From NCBI GenBank assembly GCA_947650365.1, contig OX393552.1:50858543-50922542 (forward strand): a stretch of DNA of 64,000 bases, written 5' to 3'. Shown here in pieces: positions 33,443 to 44,459 of this stretch (positions are counted from its first letter, which is position 1; each line of letters opens with the position of its first letter). Origin of the DNA: Chamaelirium japonicum (Eukaryota > Streptophyta > Magnoliopsida > Liliales > Melanthiaceae). The translations under genes and the position numbers were made by a program. A model generated the notes under the pieces. That model was not told the origin of the DNA and searched no databases. It worked only from the letters and a program-made list of their open reading frames with translations.

Positions 33443-33690
33443 ATGACCAAGCTCAACCCCTTTTCCTCCATCCTCAATGATAACACACTAACGGGACCAA
33501 ACTATGAGGACTGGAAGCATAATCGATGCTTGTCCTAAGGGTTGACAAGCAAATGATTGCCCTAAATATTTCTCAACCGGTCATGTCAGGACCAAGTGTT
33601 ACTGAGGCCCAGATAAAAGAATGGAAATACTAGCTAGAAATTGATGAGATGTGCAAGTGCTATATTATGGCCTCCTAGCAGACCATCTAG
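33443..33690 (+). pseudogene. Copia element B: gag N-terminal fragment
   Basis: ATG 33443 opens MTKLNPFSSILNDNTLTGPN followed by YEDWKHN, the start of a plant copia gag of the FSSIL..LTGPNY.DWK type. Stops follow soon. Near 33640 the frame gives DEMCKCYIMAS, another gag landmark. Past about 33690 the sequence switches to the minus-strand integrase of copia A, so the rest of this element is deleted. Confidence 0.75.
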
Positions 33691-33777
33691 ATTTTGCCAC
33701 ATCGGCCTTCGCCTCTACCATAGGTATAGTCATCTCGTCAAAGATAACGTCTTTGTTGACGATTTTCTTTTGGTTCT
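33690..33777 (-). pseudogene. Copia element A: integrase C-terminal piece
   Basis: On the minus strand the frame reads NQKKIVNKDVIFDEMTI, the conserved end of copia integrase (usually ..S.KIV.SRDVVFDE). It continues directly from 41626 on the minus strand once the LTR element at 33778-41620 and one copy of its TSD GTTCT are ignored. Left of about 33690 the homology is lost. Confidence 0.75.
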
Positions 33778-34531
33778 TGTGGGTGCAAATTTTGGCAGAA
33801 TTCCACCTACCGCAGGACCCATCGACCCTGCCTGGTGGGCCCATGAAGACTACCGCGGGACCCACCGGCCCTACCTGGTGGGCCCACGAAGACTACCGCG
33901 GGACCCACCGATCCTGCCTGGTGGGCCCACGAAGACTATCGCGGGACCCACCGGCCCTGCCTGGTGGGCCCACGAAGACTACCACGGGACCCACCAGCCC
34001 TGCTTGTGGAATCCCCAGAGATATCAGGGGGATCCACCAGCCTTGTCTGGAGAATCCCCCAGATACGACAGCAGAAACCGCCATTTACCCCCAGAAAATC
34101 CTATAAATAGCAGACCCTTCGAATGTAAATGGATCCGAGATCAGTGCTATCATTTGATATCTGATTTCAGAAACCAGAGCTCTGGGATTCCAGTTTCCAT
34201 TCCTTCAACTCTCCCCAATCTTCTTTTCGTCTCTGAAGAGATTTGAGTGATTTCAGTGATTCTCGGCCTGTCGAGATCACTTCGAGAAAGGTGTTAGTGA
34301 ATTCGGGTTGCTCCCTATAGCACGGAGACGTAGGCTTCGGCTGAACTCCGAGATCACATCTTGTGTCAACACTCTCTCTGTTTGCATATCTAAAGAGTTA
34401 ACTCAAAACCACTAAGGCATCAGCCTTCAAACCTACCTTCCAATCAACAGATCGAGCAACGATCTTCAACTCTACTTCAATTGACTGGTGAGGTGAAGTC
34501 TTCGGATCGGCACGAAGATTTTTCTCTCACA
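33778..34531 (+). repeat. 5' LTR (754 bp) of the LARD-like element
   Basis: Holds a 43-bp tandem repeat with GCGGGACCCACCGGCCCTGC and GGTGGGCCCACGAAGACTACC, one unit more than in the 3' LTR. A TATAAATAG box lies at 34102-34110. The 45-bp length difference between LTRs equals one 43-bp unit plus a 2-bp indel near 34225. Confidence 0.9.
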
Positions 34532-34534
34532 ATT

Positions 34535-34552
34535 TGGTGCCGTCTGTGGGAT
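34535..34552 (+). other. Primer binding site of the LARD-like element
   Basis: TGGTGCCGTCTGTGGGAT starts a few bases after the LTR terminus. It resembles the TGGCGCCGTCTGTGGGA type seen in some plant Ty3-like elements. The tRNA is not assigned. Confidence 0.6.
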
Positions 34553-34954
34553 CTGTTCGAAAAGTTCAATTCATTTTACAACAAGTATCAGATCGGTTGA
34601 GCATACAACCGATCTAGATAACCAAACTTCCCAGCTCCCTCGGTTGAGCGAACAACCTATTGGACACGAGCGATCTGGTTGCTTCCTCCGCTTTCACTGA
34701 ATGGCGAAGACTCTATCAGGATCATCCAAAGGAAAGTTATTCACAACGACATCAGTTTTGACCCGAGACTCGCTCAATGAGTCACGGCTCAACTTCAATA
34801 CAACAACCCGCTCTTCTTAGACAATCCATCATCGACACATCCCATCGATATCCTAAGGCTTTCAATTCTGACTCTCCTCCAATCCCTATATTGGGGGTGA
34901 TGTTCAAAATAAAAGGGCTGACCTGAAGACTACAACGAGGTGAAAGGTAAAGGT
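34553..34954. other. Non-coding leader of the LARD-like element
   Basis: No frame or domain seen. It contains several copies of ACCGATC or GATCGGTTGAG-like strings, a theme that returns at 40180-40800. It ends at the TSD AAGGT of the nested solo LTR. Confidence 0.5.
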
Positions 34955-37086
34955 TGTTGGAAGTTAATCCGGGTCAGAGGCTCGCAGCGGAAGCGATTTG
35001 GCGGTCGAAAGACCATTCATGGTGCACGTTACACGATTTAACTTTTCATAGAAACTAATCTTCATATGTGTGCATGTGTATGCACGAGGATCAAAAACCC
35101 CTAACGGCAATCTAGCGTAATGATTAACTAGCATGGATGCAAATCATAATGCTCGCTAGATCTACATGTTAGATTACACATACCTTTCGTACGGATCTTT
35201 TAACCGCGGAGAATTATCTTCTTTGTCGATAGAGACGGAAGATCATTCGCGAAGATGTCGATGGTACGAATGGAGATGTTGCCTTCTTGTTCACCCGATC
35301 TCACACGATGCACGGAACGTCGCTCTCGGATCTCTGAGTGCCTCCGAAGAACGACCCTTCTCATTCTTCAGAACTCCACGCGAGGAAGACGAAGTAGCAA
35401 AGCGGGAAACGGAGAGAGATTAGGGAGAGAACTAGAGAGATGAGAGAGGAGGGGGTTCGGATTTTCTGGCACATGGGGCCGGCGCCCATAGGTCCTTTTA
35501 TAGGGCCGGCCAACCCCCTTGGATAATGATCCAAGGGGATAATAACCCCCTCTCATTATCTCTCCATTATCTCCTTTTTATCTCTCCGTGTATTTATCCG
35601 TTTTCCCACCTTTTAGGGCTCGATCTTAACCGTTTTTATCGCCCCATCCCTATCCATATGGCCGGCCCTATAGATGAGGGATTCTCATCCCTACATCATA
35701 GGGCCGGCCCTATCAAGGTGTCACACCACTAGGGTCGGCCAACAGTGAGGTCCGGCAGAGTGAGGTTTTTACCAAAACGCCCCGACGCCTCATTTTGACC
35801 ATTTCTAGTGTGCGATACCTAGCGGCCATTACTTAAGTGATATCTACAAGTTACTTACTATTAACTGAGGCCACCGGAGGGTGCCTCTAGTAAAGTCAAC
35901 TAGTCAACTCGCAACATACCCCGGTGCATCGCACCTATGCAGCGAAGTTCACTTATGGCTAGGGATTACTACATATGACTCTGCACTAGTCTCGGGCTCA
36001 ACCCTTAGTACTCGTATGTAGTTACGCATCTACCGTGCTCTAGTGCCAAGCACACCCGGAGCGTATACTTCTTTCTTCCTCATGCTTATGGTGTTCCGAG
36101 GAGACGGTTCAAGAACCGTACATAATGTTGATAAGGTGGAACCATCAGGGACCAGGGTTCATGGCTTCCAACTCAAGCTCGATCGACACACTACCCGAGT
36201 GTACCATCGATCCTCTGAGCTCGAGTTAACCTGCGTAGCCACCCAGAGTGCGACGCAGGCTGCACTCCAATTCACCCAGACTTACTATGTTCTCCATCAT
36301 ACCCCTGCTCTCCGCTTAGTAGTGGTAAACCCGCTGTCCCTCCACTTGATGCCATGATTCACTTCGAGCGGTGAAGACTACCGTCAGACTCGAATGATCA
36401 TATGCCTTGGTTCCTTCCAGGTTGACCTATACATCGTACCTCTGATTACCCCGTCGAGTAATCGAACCCGGCCAACAGTCAAACTGATGACCACCAGGCC
36501 TGGGTTTGGTACAGTGTAAGTCACACCAAGGAACGCACCTCCCATCAGGGGTGTGGATGGCCTGCAGGAGTGACACGCTAATGCAACGCCAGCCGGGTAA
36601 CCCAGTACACCGTGGTTTTGGATCACTGCATATGGACCCTCACACATTGGTGAGCCAAAGCACCACGCAACTGGTTAGTCCATCAGTCGTGGTTCCTCAG
36701 GGTTTAGGACCGTTTTACCCTAAGCAGAAACACGACTTTGTGTACCAGTGTCAGCTCACTGATCTGTACACCGTGTTAGTTCCGTTCAGCCACAGACACT
36801 GTGCCTGGTGATGACCATGGTGAAGACATCCCATGAACTGTCATCGCCAACAGCTTAACATGATGAGGCGACCAACCTGATCATAGCTGCGAACTTATTT
36901 AGATTATATGGGACCAATCCACTCAGTCTTCAACTCAGTTGACTACCATATAACCATGGCTCTCTGTTCTTAAAAGAACACGTAACTATGTTACGCACCT
37001 ATATGCATCTCATGTAATAATAACTATCAATCTTTATTAGACCAAAACATAAAGTTTTACAAGCTTAGAACACATCAATCCTAACA
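34955..37086 (-). mobile_element. Solo LTR of family D (2132 bp)
   Basis: Starts TGTTGGAAG, ends CCTAACA, and is flanked by a perfect 5-bp TSD AAGGT (34950-34954 and 37087-37091). No interior or second LTR is present, so it is the product of LTR-LTR recombination after insertion. A minus-strand CCTATAAAAGG box at 35494-35504 suggests minus orientation. GGGCCGGCCCTAT-type motifs flank it on the U3 side (35643-35715). Its right 801 bases match 1-801. Confidence 0.9.
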
Positions 37087-37110
37087 AAGGTATGTGTTAC
37101 AGATTCATGA

Positions 37111-37760
37111 AGTCCAAGGAGACAACCTTGGCACTCGAATGCAAAGTCCGAGGTGTACTCGCTGCCTCGGCATTCGGCGAAGCCCAAGGAGACAACCTTG
37201 GCACTCGAATGCAAAGTCCAAGGCGTACTCACTGCCTCGGCATTCGGCGAAGCCCAAGGAGACAACCTTGGCACTCGAATGCAAAGTCCGAGGCGTACTC
37301 GCTGCCTCGGCATTCGACGAAGCCCAAGGAGACAACCTTGGCACTCGAATGCAAAGTCTGAGGCGTACTCGCTGCCTCGGCATTCGGCGAAGCCCAAGGA
37401 GACAACCTTGGCACTCGAATGCAAAGTCCGAGGCGTACTCGCTGCCTCGGCATTCGGCGAAGCCCAAGGAGACAACCTTGGTACTCGAATGCAAAGTCTG
37501 AGGCGTACTCGCTGCCTCGGCATTCGGCGAAGCCCAAGGAGACAGCCTTGGCACTCTAATGCAAAGTCCGAGGCGTACTCGCTGCCTCGGCATTCGGTAA
37601 AGCCCAATGAGACAGCCTTGGCACTCGAATGCAAAGTCCGAGGCGTACTCACTGCCTCGGCATTTGGCGAAGCCCAAGGAGACAACCTTGGCACTCGAAT
37701 GTAAAGTCCGAGGCGTGCTCGCTGCCTCGGCATTCGGCGAAGTCCAAGGAGATAGTCTTG
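37111..37760. repeat. 70-bp tandem repeat, about nine to ten units
   Basis: Landmark CCAAGGAGACAACCTTGGCA recurs every 70 bases (37114, 37184, 37254, 37324, 37394 and so on), with CTGCCTCGGCATTCGGCGAAG in each unit (split here as CTGCCTCGGC and ATTCGGCGAAG). Because 70 is not a multiple of 3 and the unit lacks stops, long frames exist on both strands; none is a gene. A diverged pair of related units (GCCCGAGGAGACAGCCTCG) lies at 38260-38400. Confidence 0.92.
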
Positions 37761-37837
37761 ACACTCGAAGACATAGTTCGGAGCGGTCGCCGCCTCTTCA
37801 AATTTCATTTCAAATTCTATCCAACCAATACTCCAAA

Positions 37838-38240
37838 TCATTGGTGTTGCATACGCTCCCCGTTGTCACGTAAGGACACATGCATCCATGCCTCACCACA
37901 GTTAGATCAGTTCGCGTTGCGACACGATCGACTAACCTGGAACAGTACGAAGCTACGTGCCTGTGACATAGGTTCGACTGAAACGGCGCTTCGCCTAAGT
38001 CGACCGATACAAGGGCACTACACTGAGCACTCCGAACCATTGGTGTTGCACACGCTCCCGTTGTCACATAAAGACACATGCGCCCGTGCCTCATCACAGT
38101 TAGATCGGTTCGCGTTGCGACACGACCGACCAACCTTCAACAGTATAAGCTACGTGCCCCAATGTAGGTTTGAGTGAAACGGCGCTTCGCCTAAGTCCAA
38201 CCGATACAAAGGCGCTACGCTAAATACTCCGAATTCTAAC
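37838..38240. repeat. Tandem duplication of about 199 bp
   Basis: CATTGGTGTTGCA at 37840 and 38039 starts two copies sharing TTAGATC, GTTCGCGTTGCGACACGA and GAAACGGCGCTTCGCCTAAG. A partial third copy begins after 38200. Confidence 0.8.
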
Positions 38241-40179
38241 CTTCATCATTCAAATAAGCCCGAGGAGACAGCCTCGACGTTCAAAAATAAAGTCCGAGGT
38301 AGGCTTCACCGCCTCGGCACCTTCCAAAGCTCGAGACATCGACATTAACTCAGCCCGAGGAGGCAGCCTCGGTATTCAAAGACAAATTCCGAGTCAGGTT
38401 TCCCTACATCGCAGGCAAAAAGTCCTAGGCTATAACCTTGACTCCCGATAGAAAAATTTGAAAAATAGTTGGCACTCGACTATGGCAGAGTTGGAGGTCA
38501 TAGTTGACGGTTGCAAGCAACCCGTTCAGGGGGTAATCAGAACATTCGACAGCCAATAGTCGATCTCCCGATAGTAATTGAACATCTAGTAATGACAGAT
38601 CGTCTCTACCGATCAGTCAAACCTCAATGCTATTGTTGCAAGATTTGATCGAAACATGGATCCTGTGGACCATTACCTATTAGCAGAGACCGATTGGTTG
38701 GCCCTTGGTCAGGGGTCTCCGATGTTTGTCCACGCATCTCCTAGAGGTGACTCAGTTCCGATAGACCGAATTGCATTATCGATGAATCACACTCATAGGC
38801 GACAAACAACTGTGATAGGGATCCTATCGCAACATCCAGAGGAGTGCTACATCAACAGACATTATTCACACTCGCAAACGGTGAGAGCTTGGTCCATTAA
38901 TTCCACAATCCCGGAAGCATGCCATCAACAAGCGGTATTCAGCCCAATTGAAGTGCCGTCCACTCAAGTGGAACAATCCCTCCATTAAAAACAGAGCAGA
39001 GAGTTCCTGTTTAGTTTATTAGATGGCGTTTCATCCATAAGTTGGTCGAATAGTGTTTGATCGAAAGTAAATCAAATCAAACGACCATAGCATGCCAGGT
39101 TGGGTGCATGCGTGGTCCAGGCATGAGACATTCACTTGGATTGCCAACAGCACATGGGCTGCCAACCTATACTCCCTCAAATTGGTAAAACAGCAAGCAC
39201 CGAATTCAGCAGCTCAGATATTCGTCGAGCACATAATCAACAAGCCCGTGACTGCACAGTGGCTCAGATCTTCTATTCTCCGGCATCCACAAAGCAGAGG
39301 AGCTCATAGCCCCTCAGCTCCAACCTCAACTCCAATCAGTCGGTGACTCTTCAGTGGCCACCTTCCATCCTCTTCTACTCCGTCTGAAGCAGCCCGACGA
39401 CAACGCCCCTAGCACCACCCGATCCAGATGGTCGGCAGTCGGACTCAAGACCACTGATCGGTTGCCCGTGACCGATCGGTCGCTGGCAACCGGTCAGGAT
39501 TCGAGGGATCGGTTGATTGGAGGTGTTTTTTGCCCGATTTAGTGTAAATTCTATCGATCGGCAACCTCCATCACCTTCGACCCGACTCCGATCGACACCC
39601 TCGACCTCAACATCGGACGATGTCCGCCTCTCGCAGCAGCAGCTCCTCCCCTCTCAACTCCGACCCCTGAGCTTCGATTGTCCACCGAGGGCTGCTCGAG
39701 GTTCGAGCATCGATCGAACACTAAGAGATAATCCCCGAACCGCGATTGCCCGTTAGAATTCGAAGCCCGGGGCAGTGATCGGCCTCCCGTGTCCGATCCC
39801 CTTCTTCCCCTTCGTCCTCCACCCGATTGGCCAATCGAAACTGATATGTTGATCAGACGATCAGGTAGCTCGCTGATCGGCTTGGAGTGAGATCGCTGCG
39901 GTTGGATAACAAATGGTCATGATCCGATATGGCAGCGATGGACGACTACAACTGGTTCTCCTGCTAATCTTCAACTCAACCTAATTGACATCCAAATCCG
40001 ACAACCTCCCTCCAGCATCTTCAATTTGCCGCAGCAATGGGTCTCGGAGCAATTGCCCATCCTCCCCTCGTCGATCTAATCCGTCAGCATTAGACTCCGA
40101 TCTAATCCATCAGCATTAGAGGCAGACGATTGAGTCCACGACCTTGGCAGGGGGTCTCCCGATTGACCGAATCAATAGA
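38241..40179. other. Non-coding interior of the LARD-like element
   Basis: No recognisable domain. Open frames up to about 110 codons show no family features. Copies of GATCGGT and CGATTGG increase toward the right. Confidence 0.5.
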
Positions 40180-40805
40180 CACCCGATCGGTCAAATTTGA
40201 CCGATCGGTCAAATTTGACCGATCACGTCGACCGATCACCTTGACCGATCGGTCGAATTTCTATTGGATCGATTAAAAAACTATATTTTTTGACCGATCA
40301 CTTCGACCTCCACCGGTTGAATTTGATCGATCACTTTGACCGATCACCTCGACCGATCACCTCGACCGATCACCTCGACCGATCACCTTGACCGATCGGT
40401 CGAATTTCTATATTTTTTGACCGATCACTTCGACCTCCACCGGTTGAATTTGATCGATCACTTTGACCGATCACTTTGACCGTCACCTTGACCGATCAAC
40501 TCGATCGATCACCTCGACCGATCACCTTGACAGATTGGTTGAATTTCTACTGGATCGGTCAAAAAACTATGTTTTTTGACCGATCACTTCGACCTCCACC
40601 GGTTGAATTTGACCGATCACTTTGACCGTCACTTTGATTGATCACCTTGACCGATCAACTCGATCGATCACCTCGACCGATCACCTTGACCGATCGATCG
40701 AATTTCTACTGGATCGGTCAAAAAACTATGTTTTTTGACCGATCACTTCGACCATCACCGGTTGAATTTAACCGATCGGTCAACTTTGACCGATCAGTCC
40801 ATCGG
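40180..40805. repeat. GACCGATC-based complex tandem repeat
   Basis: Dozens of copies of GACCGATCAC or GACCGATCGGT, organised into larger units of about 130-150 bases that each include TCGACCTCCACCGGTTGAAT and AAAAAACTATGTTTTTTGACC. It ends shortly before the polypurine tract. Confidence 0.85.
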
Positions 40806-40898
40806 TACCGACACTCAACAAATTTCTTACACTCGTGGCAGGGGGTCGTTAGTTTTGCACCAAGAATCCAAGCCAGCTAGGATGATCTCTAGCTAACT

Positions 40899-40911
40899 TG
40901 GAGGGGGTAAC
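40899..40911 (+). other. Polypurine tract of the LARD-like element
   Basis: GGAGGGGGTAAC directly precedes the 3' LTR start TGTGGGTG. Confidence 0.75.
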
Positions 40912-41620
40912 TGTGGGTGCAAATTTTGGCAGAATTCCACCTACCGCGGGACCCACCGGCCCTGCCTGGTGGGCCCACGAAGACTACCGCGGGACCCACC
41001 GGCCCTGCCTGGTGGGCCCACAAAGACTACCGCGGGACCCACCGACCCTGCTTGGTTGGCCCACGAAGACTACCGCGGGACCCACCAACCCTGCCTGTGG
41101 AATCCCCAGAGATATCAGGGGGACCCACCAGTCCTGTCTGGAGAATCCCCCAGATACGACAGCAGAAACCACCATTTGCCCCCAGAAAATCCTATAAATA
41201 GCAGACCCTTCGAATGTAAATGGATCTGAGATCAGTGCTATCATTTGATATCTGATTTCAGAAACAAGAGCTCTGGGATTCCAGTTTCCATTCCTTCAAC
41301 TCTCCTCAATCTTCTTTGTCTCTAAAGAGATTTGAGTGATTTCAGTGATTCTCGGCCTGTCGAGATCACTTCGAGAAAGGTGTTAGTGAATTCGGGTTGC
41401 TCCCTATAGCACGGAGACGTAGGCTTCGGCTGAACTCCAAGATCACATCTTGTGTCAACACTCTCTCTGTTTGCATATCTAAAGAGTTAACTCAAAACCA
41501 CTATGGCATCAGCCTTCAAACCTACCTTCCAATCAGCAGATCGAGCAACGATCTTCAACTCTACTTCAATTGACTGGTGAGGTGAAGTCTTCGGATCAGC
41601 ACGAAGATTTTTCCCCTACA
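40912..41620 (+). repeat. 3' LTR (709 bp) of the LARD-like element
   Basis: Near-identical to 33778-34531 but with one 43-bp unit fewer. The TATAAATAG box is at 41193-41201. The TSD GTTCT follows. Confidence 0.9.
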
Positions 41621-41625
41621 GTTCT

Positions 41626-42347
41626 TCAGATCCTATAACTTGAAACCCTTCACTCCTTGTTCAAAAGCCTAAGAACAAGCACTCCTACGACTTTGGTTTC
41701 AACTTGTTCCTCACATCGCTCGAGATGAGAGCGAACGCCTTGCATCTGAACACCTTTATCATGGAAAAGATCCACACCTTTTCCAGACCATGCCTCCTCG
41801 GCACACCTGAATTCTAGTAGCTTCGAGGGAGATCGATTAACCAAATAGCACGCATGGTTAACCAACTCTGCCCAAAAGGACTCGAGCATATTTGCATGCA
41901 CTCGCATAAACCTTTCTTTCTCCATATGAGTCATGTTCATCCTTTCTGCAGTGCCATTATACTGAGAGGTCTTTTCACTGTGAAGTGCCTGACAATGCCC
42001 TCCTGCTGACAAAATTCTATGAACTTTTTATCTTTGTTTTTACCTCCATTGTCGCTCCGCAAGTACTTGATCTTCCTCCCTGTCATGTTTTCCGCATCTG
42101 GCTTTCAGGTTTTGAATTTATCAAACACCTTAGACTTCTTGCGTATAAAGTAGACCCAAACCTTCCGTGAGTAATCATCCAGGAATGTGACAAAATATCG
42201 AGCTCTACCATGCGAACGAGTCAGAGCCGGTCCCCAAACATCGGAGTGAATGTAGTCAAGAGCATATTTCACCATTTTATCTGTAGAAGCCAACTTGAAA
42301 GAAACCTTGGAATGCTTCCCCATAATGCATGATCGACATAACTCCAA
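41626..42347 (-). pseudogene. Copia element A: integrase
   Basis: Minus-strand frames give, in order, LCRSCIMGKHSKVSF (zinc-binding region end), HSDVWGP and FLDDYSRKVWVYFI (catalytic core), then after frame changes SQYNGTAERMN (around the catalytic Glu; the usual form is TPQQNGVAER) and LVNRSPSKLLEF. The frame is broken near 42010-42100. The C-terminal end is displaced to 33690-33777 by the inserted LTR element. Confidence 0.85.
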
Positions 42348-42879
42348 TTTGCACTCGCCTACACCTTTCAGCAGCTTCCTTCTATATAGTTTCTATAGCC
42401 CCCTTTCGCTCATGTGGCCTAACCTCTGATGTCATAATAAAGTCGGATCTCATTCTGAACTGACGTTTGTAGATACTGTCGCTCTATCCAAGATTGTGCT
42501 CCCTGATAACTTGTACAGATTATTCGCCTGCTTTTCTCCTCTTATCACCACAAGTGATCTTTTAGTAATCTTGATTTTTCTATCACCCGATGAGTAGTCA
42601 TACCCATTTGCATCTAGAGTTCCCAAAGAAATCAGGTTCTTCTTGAGAGCTGGAACGTGCCTTACACTCCCGAGCGAACGAATCATATCGTCGTTTATCT
42701 TTAATCTTACTGTTTCCATTCCTACCACCTTTGTAGGAGGCGTCATTCCTTATAAGAATTTTGCCATAATTTTTCTCCTCATATGTGTCAAACCAATCCC
42801 TATTTGTATGCATATGGAATGAACAACCATTATCAAATATCCACTGAGATGAAGAGTTACTTGAGGATACGGAGATCAA
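42348..42879 (-). pseudogene. Copia element A: protease remnant
   Basis: The frame from 42879 contains WIFDNGCSFHMHTNRDWFD. The family motif is W.LDSG..(H/Y)MT, so the active-site Ser is replaced by Asn (DNG). A frame change follows, then the conserved VRLKINDDMIRSLGSVRHVP and LKKNLISLGTLDANGY of the C-terminal protease region. The Asn substitution suggests an inactive enzyme. Confidence 0.8.
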
Positions 42880-43737
42880 CTTTCCATCGTTGTCCTACGA
42901 AACGACACCCGTTTGTGTCAGAGTTCTTTGTCTTCTTCCCCTTCTCCTTCATCTCGTCTTGCAACTCGAAGCAATGTCTCTTGATGTATCCTTTCTTTCT
43001 ATAATAAAAGCATTTTAAATTCTTCGATCGTCCTTTAGACATCGATCGACTCTTATCCGACTCTGGCTTCTGGCATACCTATCCTTTGATCGGCTCCTGT
43101 GCTCATGAGAACTCTTTACCACTAGTCCAGTACCCTTCGCAGCTTCTCCCGTATTTTTTTACATCTTTGCATGGGAGATGATTACCTGGATGACCTTTTC
43201 AAACTTGAGAGTCTCCTTATCGAACATCATGGTGGTCCTAAAGTGCTTGTATGATGTGGAAGAGACTGTAGCAAGAGCAGTTCCTTGTCGTCTTCCTCAT
43301 ACTTCACTTTCACCCGTAGAAGATCTAAAATACACCGATTGAACCAGTTCAGGTGCTTAATCAGATCACTTTCTTCATCCATACACAAATCGTATAGTTT
43401 ATCTTTCAAGAACAATCTGTTCGAGAGGGATTTTCCCTTGTACAGCGACTGCAACTTATCACAAGTGTCTTTAGCTGATGTCTCATCTATGAAACTGTAT
43501 ATGACTTCATTTGATAGGTGAAGCTCGATGGAACTTATCGCCTTCTGATATGCTTTTTCCCAGGCCTCAGCCGTCGTCTCCTTTGGTGCATGCTCTCTTT
43601 CCATAATACACATGAGAAGATCTTGATGTATCAAGATATTCCTCATCTTTCTCTGACATAGCGTGAAATTGGTCTTTTCATCGAATGGCTTGAGATCAAT
43701 CTTCATGCTACCCATGGTGGTATTCTCTTCGGCCATC
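42880..43737 (-). pseudogene. Copia element A: gag with degenerate zinc knuckle
   Basis: Starts near MAEENTTMGSMKIDLKPFD (the first Met, 43737, is favoured). It carries FTLCQRKMRNILIHQDL, EVIYSFIDETSAKDTCDKL, and LYDLCMDEESDLIKHLNWF, all landmarks of plant copia gag. The frame breaks near 43227. Further on, CFYYRKKGYIKRHCF is the zinc knuckle, in which the second Cys is Tyr. It lies next to the likely 5' LTR at 43789. Confidence 0.85.
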
Positions 43738-43788
43738 TCTAATAAATCTGAAGCAAAACCCTCCAAAACCTTGGCTCTGAAAACAGTT

Positions 43789-44230
43789 GTTGGCACGGAA
43801 TACCTCAGACGAGGTCTCGATCTGCTGCCTCATGCTCGCGAAGCAATCTAGGGTTTTTGGATCTTCGACGGCCCGAAGAGAAGGATCGGATCCATCGACA
43901 ATGATCCTCAATCACAGAGAAAGATGACCAAGAAAACAAGCCACATGATACAAGGAGATTTGTTCATGCAGTTCGAAAATCCATACCTCTGTGGGTGTCG
44001 TTCACCGCCCTAGAGCAATGGAATTAGAACATAGGAGTTTATAGCCCTCTTCTTCTTCCTCGCCTCCACAGGATCTCAAGGAGACCAATCTCCTCTATTG
44101 ATCCCTATTCTTCTTCTTCTCTCAAACGCAATAGAGAAATCCAAAGAAAGACCTTTAAACCAGCCGTTAAACACAATGACAACTTTTCACAAAGTTTAGG
44201 GTGAAAACCCTAATTAAAGCCCTCACAAAT
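43789..44230 (-). mobile_element. Probable 5' LTR of copia element A
   Basis: On the minus strand, sequence ending in GCCAACA is followed by TGTTTTCAGAGCC, a plausible decayed version of the TGGTATCAGAGC primer site, and then gag. The outer boundary is uncertain, as no second LTR is present for comparison. Confidence 0.45.
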
Positions 44231-44459
44231 CATGCAACTATGGGTCCAACCCGTGCACGTTTCGTGCATGGCGCCCAGTAGCGTCCAGGGTGCCATCGAC
44301 CTGGAGCCCCAGAAGAACCCGTCGCAAGATCTTCTTCCTGGGTGCCAACCCGAGCCAGTGGCGCCCATCAGTGATCGGGCGCCACACACTTGGCTCCCAG
44401 GGCGCCAACCGGTTGACGGGCACTCCCAGACCCCCGTACCGAGCCTCCTTTCGTGCTCT

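Larger units (their letters stand above)
33778..41620 (+). mobile_element. Non-coding LTR retrotransposon (LARD-like), 7.8 kb with a nested solo LTR
   Basis: LTRs at 33778-34531 (754 bp) and 40912-41620 (709 bp) begin TGTGGGTGCAAATTTTGGCAG and end with ACA. The TSD is GTTCT (33773-33777 and 41621-41625). A primer site abuts the left LTR and a GGAGGGGG polypurine tract the right one, so the element is on the plus strand. Without the nested solo LTR the interior is about 4.2 kb and consists of tandem repeats and non-coding DNA. No gag or pol was found, so it must have moved with proteins from another element. Confidence 0.9.

Noticed and set aside
37111-37760. CRISPR-like array
   Set aside because: Units are contiguous tandem copies with no unique spacers, in a plant retrotransposon.
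37065-37841. 258-codon minus frame that could look like a repeat protein
   Set aside because: The 70-bp repeat lacks stop triplets in several frames on both strands, so open frames are expected by structure alone.
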